From Chiua virens (Eukaryota > Basidiomycota > Agaricomycetes > Boletales > Boletaceae), in assembly GCA_019787685.1 (NCBI GenBank), contig JAHNUO010000030.1, forward strand, positions 186,001 to 250,000: a DNA stretch of 64,000 nucleotides, in the 5' to 3' direction. The translations under genes were made by a program, and so were the position numbers. How positions within the stretch are numbered: the stretch's first letter is position 1; the number at the start of each line of letters is the position of its first letter. Positions 1 to 10,481 of this stretch are shown one piece after another. Below the pieces are notes generated by a model. That model worked only from the letters and a program-made list of their open reading frames with translations. It searched no databases and was not told the DNA's origin.

Positions 1-358
1 GTGGCCATGAAGAGCGGAATAGACAAAGGGCCAAAAGGAGTCGTGCGGGGTGGAAGCCTTGGACAGACGAAGGTTCAAAAGGTAAATCACAGGAGCTGTC
101 TAAATGACAGCGGAGAAGAAGGGGATCCTTACCGGATTGGGAAAAGGAAGAAGGAAGCGACGACGGAACAATGGGTTGGGCCAGAGTCGCGTAATCGGAT
201 CAAGCGGAAGAAGAAAGAAGGAAGCGGGGCAAAGGGTTAAGCCCTTGCTGAGTAATCCGAGACAAGGGTAAGCCTTGCGGATAGAACGTAGAAGGTACCT
301 ATGGTACCGAGTGTAGTGAAAGTAGCAAGAAAAGTAAAGCAAAAGATGAATCGTAACA
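1..358 (-). repeat. Partial LTR of a further gypsy element (G), cut by the window edge
   Basis: The end at 351-358 (tcgtaaca) matches the GTAACA terminus of the LTRs in elements A-D, and the preceding bases resemble the terminus of the A LTR. It abuts the pol gene of element D within the codons after PLV, so G inserted into D. The candidate right-hand target duplication is ttgac at 359-363; its partner lies outside the window. The open frames here have no coding look. Confidence 0.6.
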
Positions 359-1980
359 TTGACAAGGGGTTGAGCAATGGTGGAGTAATTAGGGATGAAC
401 TGTTGGTAGAAGTTGGCAAACCCCATGAACAATCAGACGTCTCGTAGTTTAGTGGGGGTAGGCCAATCAGCTATACCCACAACTTTTATTGGGTCCATGG
501 TGAGTTTGCCAGGGCGAGTGATCATACCGAGATATTCCACTTCGGTGGTGGCAAAGTGGCATTTTTTGAGTTTGAGGTGAAGGTTGAGTTCCTTCATACA
601 GGCAAGAACATGTTTGGTGCACTCAGTATGTTTGGCTTCATTGTCAGAAAAGATCAGGAGGTTGTCCATGTAGATGACAAGCCACCCTTTGGCAATCATA
701 TCACAGAAGGAATCATTCATGAAGTGTTGGAACGTTGCAGGGGAATTGGTCAGTCCAAAGAACATGACTGTGGGTTCAAAGAGGCTGCGATGGGTGATGA
801 ACGCAGCTTTCCACTGGTGCCCATCTTTAATTTGGACATTGTTGTAGCCCCATCGGACGTCGAACTTGGTAAAAAGCTTGGCATCCTTAAGCTTATCAAC
901 GAGGTCAGAGATGAGGGGGAGAGGGCATGCATCGTGAATGGTATGTTTGTTGATATAGCAGTAGTCTTGGCAGGGATGAAGCTTACCATCCTTTTTCTTG
1001 ACGAAGAAGAAAGGGGAGGCCTGGGGAGAGTTTGAGGGATGGATTTTGCCATTGGCCAGATGTTCATCAATGAATTCATCTGTGGCTTTCTGCTCATCTG
1101 GGGATAAAGGGTAGACCTTCCCCACCTTGGGTTTGAACAAGTCTTTGAGGTGGATTTTGTGGTCACAAGATTGGGATGGGGGCATTTGGTTGAATGGTTC
1201 TTTTGCAAACACAGATTCGAACTTGGCGTACTCTGGAGGGAGGGATACTTTGGCCTTGGGTGCCACCACGGCAAGAGAGGTGATGTTTGTGAGTTTGTCA
1301 GGCAGGGTGGTTTGAACAAAGCATTGTCCGGCGCGCATGACATGGTTTACAGAGTTTTGTACCAAGCCAATCATGAAATGATGGCCGGTTTGCATATTTA
1401 GGTAGTCATAGAGCTTGCCATTCCAGATGGGATCTATGTCAAGGTAACAGACCAGGCAGTTTGGCGGAGGGTGAGTGAGTGAGTTTAGTGGAATGGTGGG
1501 GTTTGTTGGTGATGATAGGAGGAAGATTGGTCTGGGGAGGGGATATAGTGATGGTTTTGGTGACCCAGTCGATGACTGGGTTGGTCGCTTTAAGCCAGGG
1601 AAGTCCGAGGATGACATTTTCGGAACCACAATGGATAATGTGGAATTTTACATGCTGGAGTATCCTGCCAAGCGTGATTCACAGGGTGGTGGTGAATTTG
1701 ATGTCACCGTTTTTGTTCATGGTGGCATCTACATTCCTGACTGGGATTGGGTTCAGGAGACGTTCTTTTGGGAACTTGTTCTTCTGGATGAAATGCCAGT
1801 CAATACAGTTAATCCTGGCTCCTGAGTCTATGACAGCACAGGTGTTGACATCTTTCGAGGTAGTAGTAGCATTCAATCTAACGGGGATTTGCATAGATTG
1901 GGAGGATAATTCAGCTACTAGTACATTGCTATGAGAAGTGGAAGATACTGGTGTCGAAGTGGTCTTCCTTCTTAAAAACC
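359..1980 (-). pseudogene. Element D pol fragment: protease and reverse transcriptase
   Basis: The protease region (about 1679-1894) keeps the active-site DSG in AVIDSGARINC. The RT region (433-1629) keeps FDVRWGYNNVQIK and FFGLTNSPATFQ. The catalytic YMDD box reads YMDN (codon at 661-663), a G-to-A change that removes the second metal-binding aspartate, so the RT is predicted dead. The frame shifts between protease and RT. The reading frame stays open upstream of the first Met of the protease to the gag stop codon, as expected if Pol is made by frameshifting from gag. Pol is cut at 359 by element G. Confidence 0.85.
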
Positions 1981-3138
1981 CGTGACCGGAGTGGTCACCT
2001 TGTTGACACTAATGGCATCTTTGTCATCATCTTCTTCGATTTCGACGAATGTCAGGACAGGTTTGGGTTTTGGCTCAGTTTTCCACACTTTCTTTGCGAG
2101 GGTAGGAGATTTAGTCACGAAGATGGGACAGGAGGTGGTTCAGTGTCCAGGTTGTCTACACTGGAAGCAGAGGTTTTGGTTGACACAGCACTTTCGTTCA
2201 GTGTTAGTCATCTTGGGGACGCGGACTACGTCTACGTCCATAGCATCAGGGTCCTGTTCCTTCTTCTTGGGTGGTTCATGGAAGACAACTGCCAAGGTTG
2301 GCTTCTTGTTTTGTTGGGTGATCTCGTCAGTGCGCTCCCACTGGGTTTTGAAATGGATGGCTTGGGTATACCACTTATCTATGGTGGTGGGTACCATGTC
2401 CATTCCCTGGATCCTTCTCATAAGCGAAGGTGGAAGCCCCACAGCGAAGAAGTTGATTAGGACCGAGTCAGATCCAGTGAGTCCAGCGGTGACGACTTTG
2501 TTTCAGAAGGTGGAGATGTAGGAGGGGACATTGTTGTTTTTGGTGGCATGGGTGGTGAATAACCAGGCAATGGTGTCTCCCTTGGTATCGTGGTGTTCGA
2601 CATCCTTTTGGAATTCTACTTGCCAGTTGGACCATGTTCTGAAGGATTGGAGGGTGAGGGACTTGGCATGGAAGGTGTCTGCCCAGGTTTTAGCAGATCC
2701 GTCAGTCATGAACAATAGGGCAAAGGCTACCTTTTTGTTATTGGTGTTGTAAACCTCTTTGTTGACGAAAAGGTAGGTAGCGACATCGTTGAGCCAGGGG
2801 ATGGCTTGATCGTAGGTTCTGTCAAATGCAGAGGGTTTGCCCAGACAGAGTTCAACTGGTTTGTTGTGACTCATGGTTGGGGCGAATGTTGTTCGTGGGG
2901 GTGCTAGGGTGCTGATTATGCTAGGGTTTGGGTTCTGGATGGATGGTGGGCCTGGGTTGGAATAAGTCGGGATGACGGGTGATCCAATGGTGGCAAGACT
3001 GGGTAAGTCTAGAGATGCGGTGAGACGACTAGCTAGTTGCTGAGTTTCGTCTTCTGATTCAGAGTGGTGGACATTGATGTCCGGGTTATTCTCCTGCTGT
3101 TCAGAAGACGGTGATGAGGGTTCAGGGTTATTGTCCAA
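1972..3138 (-). pseudogene. Element D gag
   Basis: Matches the capsid-type Gag of element A (AIPWLNDVATYLFVN, then GLPPSLMRRIQGMD) and its zinc knuckle. At least two stops break it: a TGA at 2503-2505 where A has CGA, and a TGA inside the knuckle (CFQCRQPGH then stop) that is shared with element C. An acidic N-terminal extension (about residues 1-88) precedes the Met that aligns with the Gag start of A. Gag would end at the TAA at 1972-1974, directly after a GGGTTTT heptamer. Confidence 0.85.
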
Positions 3139-3224
3139 TTGATCGGAGGGTGGGGGGTTGGGACGAGAGGGGCGTCCTGAAGAAATGATGGGCAGCTAAC
3201 TGCACAAAGGCAGGCTGATAAGGA

Positions 3225-3235
3225 AGTCTTGTTCT
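3225..3235 (-). other. Self-priming primer-binding site of element D
   Basis: The minus strand reads AGAACAAGACT two bases inside the 5' LTR, identical to the site of element C. It has no TGG start that would pair with a tRNA 3' end. The matching R region of D's own LTR has been lost. Confidence 0.65.
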
Positions 3236-3237
3236 TA

Positions 3238-3337
3238 TGTTATGGTAGTTCCGGGTAGGACCTAACATAGCTGCAAAAGCACTAAGTAACAAGTGGCTGT
3301 GATAACTTGAACAACCACCACTTGATGCATGGCGTGC
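3238..3337 (-). repeat. Left 100 bp of the 5' LTR of element D, interrupted by element E
   Basis: Starts tgttatgg and aligns with the first 100 bp of the C LTR (29348-29447). It stops exactly where the 804-bp LTR of element E begins. The LTR alignment resumes at 26768, on the far side of E. Confidence 0.8.
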
Positions 3338-4141
3338 TGAAGAAGTATTAAATGGGCTAGTGTGACAGGACCAGGATTAGTGGAACGGTCAGATGGAAAG
3401 AAAAGGGATGGGTGTGAGTATGACTCGTCCCAAGGGGTTCTGAGGTTGGAGACAAAGTGTCAAGGCGTTGACAAGAGCTTTGAAAGCAATCCGGACACAT
3501 TCCTGGGTGAAACCATATGAGGATTGACAAAACCAGCCGAAACGCGGACAGTTGGATAGTTTGGCGACAAGGCAGAGACTCAAGCACAATGGCAATCGAG
3601 TACGAGTAAGGGCAGATAGAAAGATAGTTAAATGGACGAGGCAACTTAGAATGTGAGAAAAACTGGGATTGAAAGATGAAATTTTTATTTACGAACACAA
3701 ATTTTATAGTCTCAGGTATTCCTGGGACTTTTACAGCGGATGAAGTATCAAATAAATAAGGAAAGTGTACATATATAGAGCTGTCTCTCATGGAGATCAA
3801 CCTGTGAAAAGGAAAACAATGTTCTTATAACCAATTGGATACATGTCGATAACACGGAACTGTCTGAGAAGAATCTAAGAAGGTATGAAATAACATGGAA
3901 ATTGGACACAAGAGAGTTGATTAGTGTGCATCGTGTGATCTCAATCAAGTGACCTGATTTGGTCACCTTGCACAGAAACATGTAGGAACGAAAAACCAAA
4001 CATACGAATATGGGTTGGATCCACTCAGATGGACATGGGACTGCGATGGACAGATAGGACAATCAATATGGGGAGTCTGGGCATCCTGTAAACAAAGCGG
4101 GAATATGGGTTTATCACCTCAAGGGGTCATTGACTCCTACA
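3338..4141 (-). repeat. 3' LTR of element E
   Basis: 804 bp, the same length as the right copy at 25964-26767, from tgaagaagtatt to gactcctaca. On the minus strand it contains a promoter-like GACTATAAA box (around 3700). The copies differ at many positions, mainly transitions, so the insertion is old. Confidence 0.8.
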
Positions 4142-5284
4142 CCCAACAAGGACTTGAATACTGACTGTCCTCAGTCAGTCACGTGACACCCACAAATGCT
4201 GACCTTGAACTGGTGACTGGGATCAGCCACATATTAAAGCCTCACATTGGCCGTCCACTCTTTCGACAAGTTTCCTCTCCTCCCAATTCGCTACTCATTG
4301 CCATGTCTCTTACATCCCTTGACTCCATCCTTGCATTCACAGACTCTCCCATCAATGAGGTGACTGTCAAGGTTGAGAAGGGCCTTGCACAAGGAAAGGA
4401 TCGGATTGCGGCTGTGGCACTGGCAGTGCCAGATGATAAGGAGGAGCTACAAGAAGAACAGGAGGGATGGTGCCAGGAGTGGCAATGGTGTAGGAGTTAG
4501 ATACTCCCTACGGTTGTGGGATACATTTTCCTCGCTCTTCATCATGTCATATCACCTCCTGTCTCATCCGCCATTGACTTCGTGTCAGCCTGGTTTCATT
4601 CCTAGCATTTACAGATCATCCGAATCCAATCCAAGTCCAATCCGAGTCAACGCAATCCAATCCGGTTCCATCATATGTATTCCGCTTCATCCGATTTGAC
4701 TTGTTCTACTTGATTTGGCCTTATTAAGGTCATTACTATCCTAACACCTTTTCTTTCTTTGTCATCTACAAGGTTTGACACTCCTTCTTAGCATACTCAC
4801 CCTATGTCGATCCTGTACACTTACTTAGGGTTGGATTACCTTTAACAGTCCTGGGTTATGCCCAGGACTATAAAACCATGTTTCTAACACAAAAATATCG
4901 TCTTTCTGTGTTCAGGAGATCTCCTGTTTACTCTCCCGTGTGTGAGTGAGCTGGATAGTTTTTCTTTTACCTTGTCCTATTGTTCCTCTGCATCTCATCT
5001 ACTTGAAACAATACTCTCATTGCCTTGACTCCACCCGGATACTTTTACATTGACCACTTTTCATTCCAGATCGTTCAGCAGCCTCTAGGACTCTTAGACA
5101 AACCCGAACCCTTCATCCCCTCAAATATAACCCCCTTGGGACGAACCTATCGCCCCACCTTTCTTCATATTGCCTATTATTAGTTTTCTACAACGGGCTT
5201 TGGTACCTTGCGAATTTCTTAGAGTTGATCAGGTATTAACTGAATTTGTAGGAGCATCTGAATACCACCCTTAGCCAGGCTAAG
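4142..5284. other. Element E, between 3' LTR and antisense gene: promoter-like stretch, no convincing gene
   Basis: No protein family is recognised; a 105-codon frame at 4183-4500 is short and featureless. Around 4865 the plus strand reads AGGACTATAAAACC, matching the core promoter of the LTRs of E and F (GACTATAAA). It lies some 400 bp upstream of the plus-strand ORF at 5285, so the stretch may be its promoter and 5' leader, or an old LTR fragment. Confidence 0.35.
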
Positions 5285-6102
5285 TTGCACAGTGTTTCCT
5301 GCCGCCTCAGTGACGTGACAGTGAAGATGATGCACGAAGCAACCACATTTGTTCATACATGGCAGGGCGAAGTAGCTCAATGTGCGGATGCTCAGAGACA
5401 ACAAGCCACCTTAGGCAAGGCAATGGGGTCCAGGTCGTTCAGATCCACTTTGCTTCTGGGTGATTCAGTTGCAGGGACAGGCAAGACCGTTGAGGTCAAG
5501 GCTGGCAGGAAGCGCAAGGTGAGACCACTGTTACCTCAGGTATTTCACTCTGTTAACGGTTCTTTTCAGCGGTCCGCTCGAAAGGCTGCTATGAATGAGA
5601 GCCTGTGTGACAAGGAGGAGGTGGTAGTCGTGGGTCTGCTTAAAATTCCAGATCATATGGTTCATGACCCAGCGTGTGAGATGTGCGCTTGGACTAGTAA
5701 GTTGTGCGCAGGGATTCTGGGTCACACTTGTGATCCTTGCTTCAAAGCCAAGGGCTGGTGCAACAAGTCAAGTGGTCGGGGCATAAAGAGTGGGCCGTCG
5801 GTTGAGAAGTGGAAACTAGCAGATCCTAAGGCCAAGGCTGCAGGTAGGACCTCTCTCCTCAGATTGCATCAACTCGGCTGATCTTTTTCATAGCGTTACC
5901 TGTTACCAAGGTTACCATCCCGGCTCACAAGGCCATGGTTGATCCTTCACCCACATCTCCTCCAACACCGGATTCGCCCAAGCTGCTCTTCTACGAGTCC
6001 AAGCCCATGTCTCCACTCCCTTTTCAAGATGGGGGGGAAGAAGCATCAGCAAACCGACCTTCATCTGGACAGTTTCTGACAGAAAGGTTCCCAACTGGCT
6101 AG
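5285..6102 (+). CDS. Antisense ORF carried by element E, with a Zn2Cys6-like cysteine cluster
   Basis: Two exons, 5285-5843 and 5894-6102, joined across a 50-bp intron (GTAGGA...TTTCATAG), give an unbroken 255-residue frame. Around residues 124-160 six cysteines are spaced C-x2-C-x6-C-x7-C-x2-C-x6-C (HDPACEMC to KGWC), which fits the fungal Zn(II)2Cys6 binuclear cluster. The segment before it is basic (RKRKVRP). Similar cysteine-cluster proteins are, from memory, common in transposon-rich basidiomycete DNA and have no assigned function. The gene is antisense to E, between pol and the 3' LTR. DNA binding is inferred from spacing only. The true start may lie elsewhere; no strong start context was seen. 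Confidence 0.5.
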
Positions 6103-7128
6103 AACTGGACAGATTTTCGAAAAAAAATCCTGCCTCTAAACTTCTTCTCAAAATTTCACAAGGTAAAATTTCCATCAAATGGAGCCAATTGAGATAGTTT
6201 TTGTGAGCCTAGACATTGATTTGCTCATGTAGCAAGCCCAGACTTTCAACAGTGTGAAGGCTGTTCCACTGATGAGTAGAGTTGCCCAAGAAGAAGTCTA
6301 AGACTGGCTCACTGTCTGAGCCTTACGATGAGGTGGACAATATCCAGCGTGCTATTCTCTCTCTGGAGGCAAAGTTCCTGTTGACCCCAGGTCCTTCTTC
6401 AAGGAGCTCCAGGCTTGTGCTTCGGCCATGGAATTGTACGTCGCTTCGCAGCAGGGAGAACTGGATAGGGTAAAGCTGGCATTTGGAATGTCTTGAGTCG
6501 TTTCCAGCCCGTCCCTACTTGTATGATAGCGTATAGTCGATATCTGTATCCATATCCATGTCCATGTCTGTGTCCATGTCTGAGTGAGATCCCTAAGTAT
6601 GAAAACAAAGATTAGAAGGGTAACGACACAATATGAATGAAAAGAGATCTGAATGAATGACACCTGAGCACAGGGTTCCACCCATCTTGTTCTTCAGTTG
6701 TCTATCACGTCTTTGCCTACTTTTGTAGCCCTTATCATCTATATCAGTCAAAAGCGGATCAGTAAAACTATCACCAGGTCAAAACGTGTGTGTGCCCCAT
6801 CACGTGTTCGAAGATGAAAATCTAGGTATTAGTTCATTGGGGCAAGAGGGGAAATGGATAGATGTCTGTTTTTCAGTTTTTCAGGTTTTTCTTTGTTTAT
6901 GGTTTTTTAGATCTTTTTGGTCTGAATGAGCAAGAAAGCGGAGGTTGTGAGTGAGTGCAGTTCTATGGGGTATCATAAGACTTTTTATTTGCTTGGATAT
7001 CATTTTTCTTTGAAATCAAGTACACCAGACGAAACCTGGAGAGCACTGGACTAAACCCAGGATAGAATAAATACATATCAGGTGGTATAAGGGAGACGGT
7101 AACGACAGAAGGCTAGTCTTGGGAGACA
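6103..7128. other. Element E 3' region with degenerate downstream exons
   Basis: Around 6380-6480 a plus-strand stretch (VDPRSFFKELQACAS...) looks like a helical C-terminal exon related to the antisense gene, but frames shift around it. Around 7040 the minus strand has CTGGGTTTAGTCCAGTG, which recurs in element F at about 17715 on the plus strand. No further gene is seen. Confidence 0.3.
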
Positions 7129-7270
7129 TCACCCTACATCTTCCTCAGCATCAGAGTGGTCATATTCCTCATCACCTATTCCGGTCAGTTCAGTAACCAG
7201 AATAGTGATTTTCGTCTGTGGAAAGTAAGGTAGCAAGCAGAATACCGCATACCTCAGTTTTGAAATGGTG
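7129..7270 (-). pseudogene. C-terminal tail of element E Pol, separated by element F
   Basis: The minus strand continues the integrase C-terminal region that breaks off at 19341. Joining across F restores LAELDG/TISKLRYAVF, typical of the segment after the integrase core in this gypsy group. The tail is acidic and ends EEDVG at the stop at 7129. This places the F insertion inside the pol coding region. Confidence 0.65.
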
Positions 7271-7274
7271 CCGT

Positions 7275-7887
7275 TGTAGGGAATAGGTATTCCCTGTGCT
7301 CGCATAGCACGTTTCCGCACCCTGTTGTCACCCGATCCCAATCCTGATCTGTCTGCTTGTGCGAACTCATCCGGATTGCTGTATCCACACCCGTTTTGCC
7401 TCGGACTCTTTTATTTTATGTTTGATGCTCCTTATTCGTACTTAGCATTGGCTAGACCATGTCATGCAGCCCTTGCAGGGACATTCGGGTGCCTCTTGAA
7501 CTTTATACCGTACAAAAACCTTCTTCTTTTATCATTATCCTTAGGACAAGTCTGAGGGTATTCCTGAGGACTATAAATTCACTGTATTGACAAAAATACA
7601 GTAGCTTTTGCCCGTGTGCATCTGTCTCACATCGTTTTCAGTCGACATTTGTTTTCTCTCACTCTCCTCATATTTTCTCGATCCAGATCGGACTGCCATG
7701 TCCACTTTTCTATCCGTTTTAATCTGGATTCGCCCCAGATTCATCTCGGACTACTCAAAAACCATTTCTCGTCATTCACCAACTCAGCATTGTCCCTGGG
7801 TCAAACGGAATCGGATTCCTTCACCCTCTTTTCTATTTCTTTCAATCCCCCTGAGTATTGCACTACAGCCGGGATTAATTACCTTCA
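7275..7887 (+). repeat. 5' LTR of element F
   Basis: 613 bp, closely matching 18721-19336. Contains GGACTATAAATTCACTG (around 7570) as a core promoter, like the LTR of E. Starts TGTA and ends TTCA. Confidence 0.85.
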
Positions 7888-7889
7888 AC

Positions 7890-7907
7890 TGGAGCCCACC
7901 GCGAGGG
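7890..7907 (+). other. tRNA-type primer-binding site of element F
   Basis: Two bases after the LTR the sequence reads TGGAGCCCACCGCGAGGG. It starts with the TGG expected for pairing with a tRNA CCA end, and nearly equals the site in E at the same distance from its LTR. The priming tRNA was not identified. Confidence 0.6.
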
Positions 7908-8159
7908 ACTTCCAGAAGTTGGTACAGACGACGACAACCAATCCACTCATTATTCACCTCACTCACGACATACCTTCACTTCACTTCTCAGAAAATTCTC
8001 GCCTCGGTTAACACCTCCTTGCATAGCATCCGAATCGCCCCTATTGAACCCTGCACCACTACCCTTACGCCACCACAGAACTCTAAGTGACGTCAGACAA
8101 GTCAGACAACACACCTGTCACAGTGCACGGCAACCTGTGCCACCATCCAAATCGTTACT

Positions 8160-9083
8160 ATGCCATCACCTGGATATCTCCTACAGCTGCCCTTCCAGAC
8201 TGCCCCTAGTGCCCCACGTTTTGATGCAACCATTCCATCACAGTTACCTGCCTTTTTGAAATATGTCGATCAGCTAGCTACGAGCATTGGACTCATGGAC
8301 GCACAGAAGATTAATACAGCCATCTGGTATGCCTACCCAGAAGACGCCAAGCTATGGCAGACATCGCAGCAAGTACTTGCAGCACAGCCAGATTGGTCAA
8401 CATTCGTAGCAGATGTCCAGCACTGGTACTCATCATATGATGATGACTACCCACTTTACGTTCCAGAACCATCCATCGACATCATCACTGACTCCATCCT
8501 TGCCTCAGCATCCACCTCATTGAATCTAGCAGATCACACGCTGCAAAGTGATTCCATCCGGGTCTATTCAAGGATAGTAGAATGCAATCCTGAGCAATCC
8601 AGTAATGTCTCAATTGAACCCGTCTATGCTGATCCACCTCTCACAGCTGTCAAATTTGCAGTACCGCATGCCGAAACACAGGAGCAAGATGAACCAGATT
8701 GCCCCAACACATCTCACCCACTATACTCACTCTCCTCAGGCACAATCGCTCTGCCACCAGACATACTCATGCATACATCAATCCGGACGTTCTTGGATCC
8801 ATCATCACGACCAATCCAACCACCTTTGCCCTCTTTGGATACGTTGCAACCTGACTCATCCACCCCATCACTCTCACCATTGACCACACCAACCTTGCCA
8901 CCTCTGTCACCTCAGATGACTATGAAGTTGCCACCGATGAACCTCACACCACCACTTACCCATCTGTCACATAGTACCGGATTGCAGCTCAGCAGATTGA
9001 CGTTTTCGGCTATGACAAAACGGCCAACCGGGCGCATACTCTCATCCCACTCACTTCCCTCTCACCCACCTGGCTTAGCATGA
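8160..9083 (+). CDS. Gag-like protein of element F
   Basis: 307 residues. Residues 15-105 resemble the Gag N-terminal domain of E: both have an AP-x-FD start, a KY/HYLE-type helix, a WQT motif after an A/E-rich helix, then W-x2-F/W...Y. The rest is rich in Pro, Ser and Thr, with no zinc knuckle and no protease. It is the only credible protein of F, which makes F resemble the gag-only class of terminal-repeat retrotransposons. Downstream the frame breaks up before the insertion point of A. A capsid role in packaging F RNA is inferred from the similarity to E Gag. Confidence 0.6.
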   Translation: MPSPGYLLQLPFQTAPSAPRFDATIPSQLPAFLKYVDQLATSIGLMDAQKINTAIWYAYPEDAKLWQTSQQVLAAQPDWSTFVADVQHWYSSYDDDYPLYVPEPSIDIITDSILASASTSLNLADHTLQSDSIRVYSRIVECNPEQSSNVSIEPVYADPPLTAVKFAVPHAETQEQDEPDCPNTSHPLYSLSSGTIALPPDILMHTSIRTFLDPSSRPIQPPLPSLDTLQPDSSTPSLSPLTTPTLPPLSPQMTMKLPPMNLTPPLTHLSHSTGLQLSRLTFSAMTKRPTGRILSSHSLPSHPPGLA

Positions 9084-9261
9084 CCATCTCACTTGCCTCC
9101 AGAAGACACAACTGTGTTATCACCACCGGATCCACCATCATCACCATCCGTTCACAATAGCAGCACGCCAGCCACGTCACTGAAAACATCTATCCGGATA
9201 GCTTGGATCATGTCGGATCCATCACCACCCGCATTGCCCAGTCGGTCTCTCATCCCTAAAG

Positions 9262-9266
9262 CTGTC
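9262..9266. repeat. Left target-site duplication of element A (CTGTC)
   Basis: CTGTC directly precedes the TGTTAC start of element A and is repeated at 16976-16980 after its GTAACA end. Confidence 0.95.
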
Positions 9267-10001
9267 TGTTACGATAGTTCCGGGTAGGACCTAACGTAGC
9301 CGCAAAAGCGCCAAGTACCAAGTGGCTGCGATAACTCAAACAACCACCACTTGATACGTGGTGCGCTGAAGAGTCGAACGAGGATTTCTGGTCAGCGGAT
9401 TGCTACCAGAGAGACGAGTGAAAACTCAGGCGTTGCTGAGAGTTGTCCGGTTGGGAATCTATACCCGAGGGACGGTCAAGTGTCGAGTGGTGACTGCGAT
9501 GAGTCCGAGTGTTGGGTCAAGGGACGACGAGAGAAGTCCCTGGTCGAGTGTACACAAGGAAGGTTCCTTAGTGGAGCAGTGATACTCAGCTAGTATTGCG
9601 GAGATCAAGACTGAAGCTACAGGAGTATCGCTGCGGGGTATTTATACTACGAGAACTGCGCACGGACCAAGTAACTAAAAGGGGAAGGCCAGAAGAGCGG
9701 AAGGGCGAAAGGCCAAAAGGAGTGCGCAGTAAATCAAAAAGGGAATCGTACGATGCGACTGCAACGGACGATGATGAAGATGAAAAGACAAATGCGAAGC
9801 CATCGGATGATGACGAGAAATGAATGAGTAAGAGCGATGCCATCGGAAGATGACAAGAAAAGAAGAACGTAAGCACTCGGGTAATGCCGGTGCTGGGTTA
9901 CAAAGGTAAAAAGGGAACGAGTACGGATGAACGTACGAGGATACCTAGGTATCGAGTGAAGTGAAGAAGTACAAGAGAGACGAAAGAAAGAAATTGTAAC
10001 A
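9267..10001 (-). repeat. 3' LTR of element A
   Basis: 735 bp, TGTTAC...GTAACA. Differs from the 5' LTR at about three positions (near 9396, 9770 and 9794). The adjoining internal sequence on the minus strand ends in a G-rich CCGGGGGTAA, a candidate plus-strand priming tract, which B also has. Confidence 0.95.
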
Positions 10002-10043
10002 TTACCCCCGGAGTACGATCAAAGCACCAAGCGAAGATCATCT

Positions 10044-10481
10044 CTAGAAATCGAACGCATCACGGACAGGACTGCCGGTGATATTGGCGTAGCCCACGTC
10101 GTCGATGGGGTCATCATATGGGGAGATCGAGCGTCGGTCAGGAGACGCAGAACGTTGTCGCGCATGGCGGCGGGCTCGTTGAGGTGGGGGTACAGGGAGT
10201 ACGGAGCGGCCATTGCGGCGTGACGAAGAAGACGTGTTCGTCGAAGAGGACGACGTGGACGGGATGGCGGGTCGAGGGGAACGCCGTCTCCAAGTATTTC
10301 CGGCGGCCACGGGAGTAAGCCGGTTGGCAAGGGGGATGCGAGAGCGTACCCGAGGAGGTCGTCCAGGGCAGCGGGACTGGATGTGGCCGGGTGCCCAAGT
10401 GAGACAAATGGGGCATTGATACATGGGGCATTCGACGCGGATGTGGCCGAGCTTTCGGCACTCAAAGCAGGCCTCGTGGTA
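10044..10481 (-). CDS. In-frame zinc-knuckle tail after the Pol UGA of element A
   Basis: The Pol frame stays open for about 145 codons beyond the UGA at 10482-10484. It opens with a canonical retroviral-type knuckle, CFECRKLGHIRVEC (C-x2-C-x4-H-x4-C), then a variant CPICLTWAPGHIQSRC, then an Arg/Ser-rich stretch. Element B has the same UGA and the same downstream knuckle. No ATG precedes the first knuckle after the UGA, so expression would need stop-codon readthrough or re-initiation. Whether it is expressed is unknown. A plain nonsense mutation inherited by both copies is the alternative. Confidence 0.55.
   Translation of the reverse strand, partial: YHEACFECRKLGHIRVECPMYQCPICLTWAPGHIQSRCPGRPPRVRSRIPLANRLTPVAAGNTWRRRSPRPAIPSTSSSSTNTSSSSRRNGRSVLPVPPPQRARRHARQRSASPDRRSISPYDDPIDDVGYANITGSPVRDAFDF

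Larger units (their letters stand above)
359..3337 (-). mobile_element. Element D: decayed Ty3/gypsy chromovirus-type copy (LTR part, gag, protease, RT)
   Basis: Read on the minus strand, it runs from a 5' LTR piece (3238-3337) through a primer-binding site, gag, protease and RT to the point where element G interrupts pol. RNase H, integrase and the 3' LTR are missing or off-window. The protein matches element A along its length but with many C-to-T/G-to-A changes. The 5' LTR is cut at 3337 by element E; its continuation is at 26768-26880. Confidence 0.85.

Noticed and set aside
556..1035. Plus-strand open frames across 556-2521 and 13533-14948
   Set aside because: They are antisense to RT, protease and gag of elements D and A and merely mirror the codon pattern of those genes.
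3357..3800. 147-codon frame in the E LTR (and its counterpart at 26127-26426)
   Set aside because: Present in both LTRs, broken differently, with no protein motif; part of the promoter region of the LTR.
4183..4500. 105-codon frame after the 3' LTR of E as a separate gene
   Set aside because: No motif, no convincing start context and partly low-complexity Glu/Gln; could be a degraded exon but cannot be supported.
9351..9593. Identical small frames at 9351-9593 and 16325-16567
   Set aside because: They lie inside the two LTRs of element A; the identity reflects LTR duplication, not a gene.
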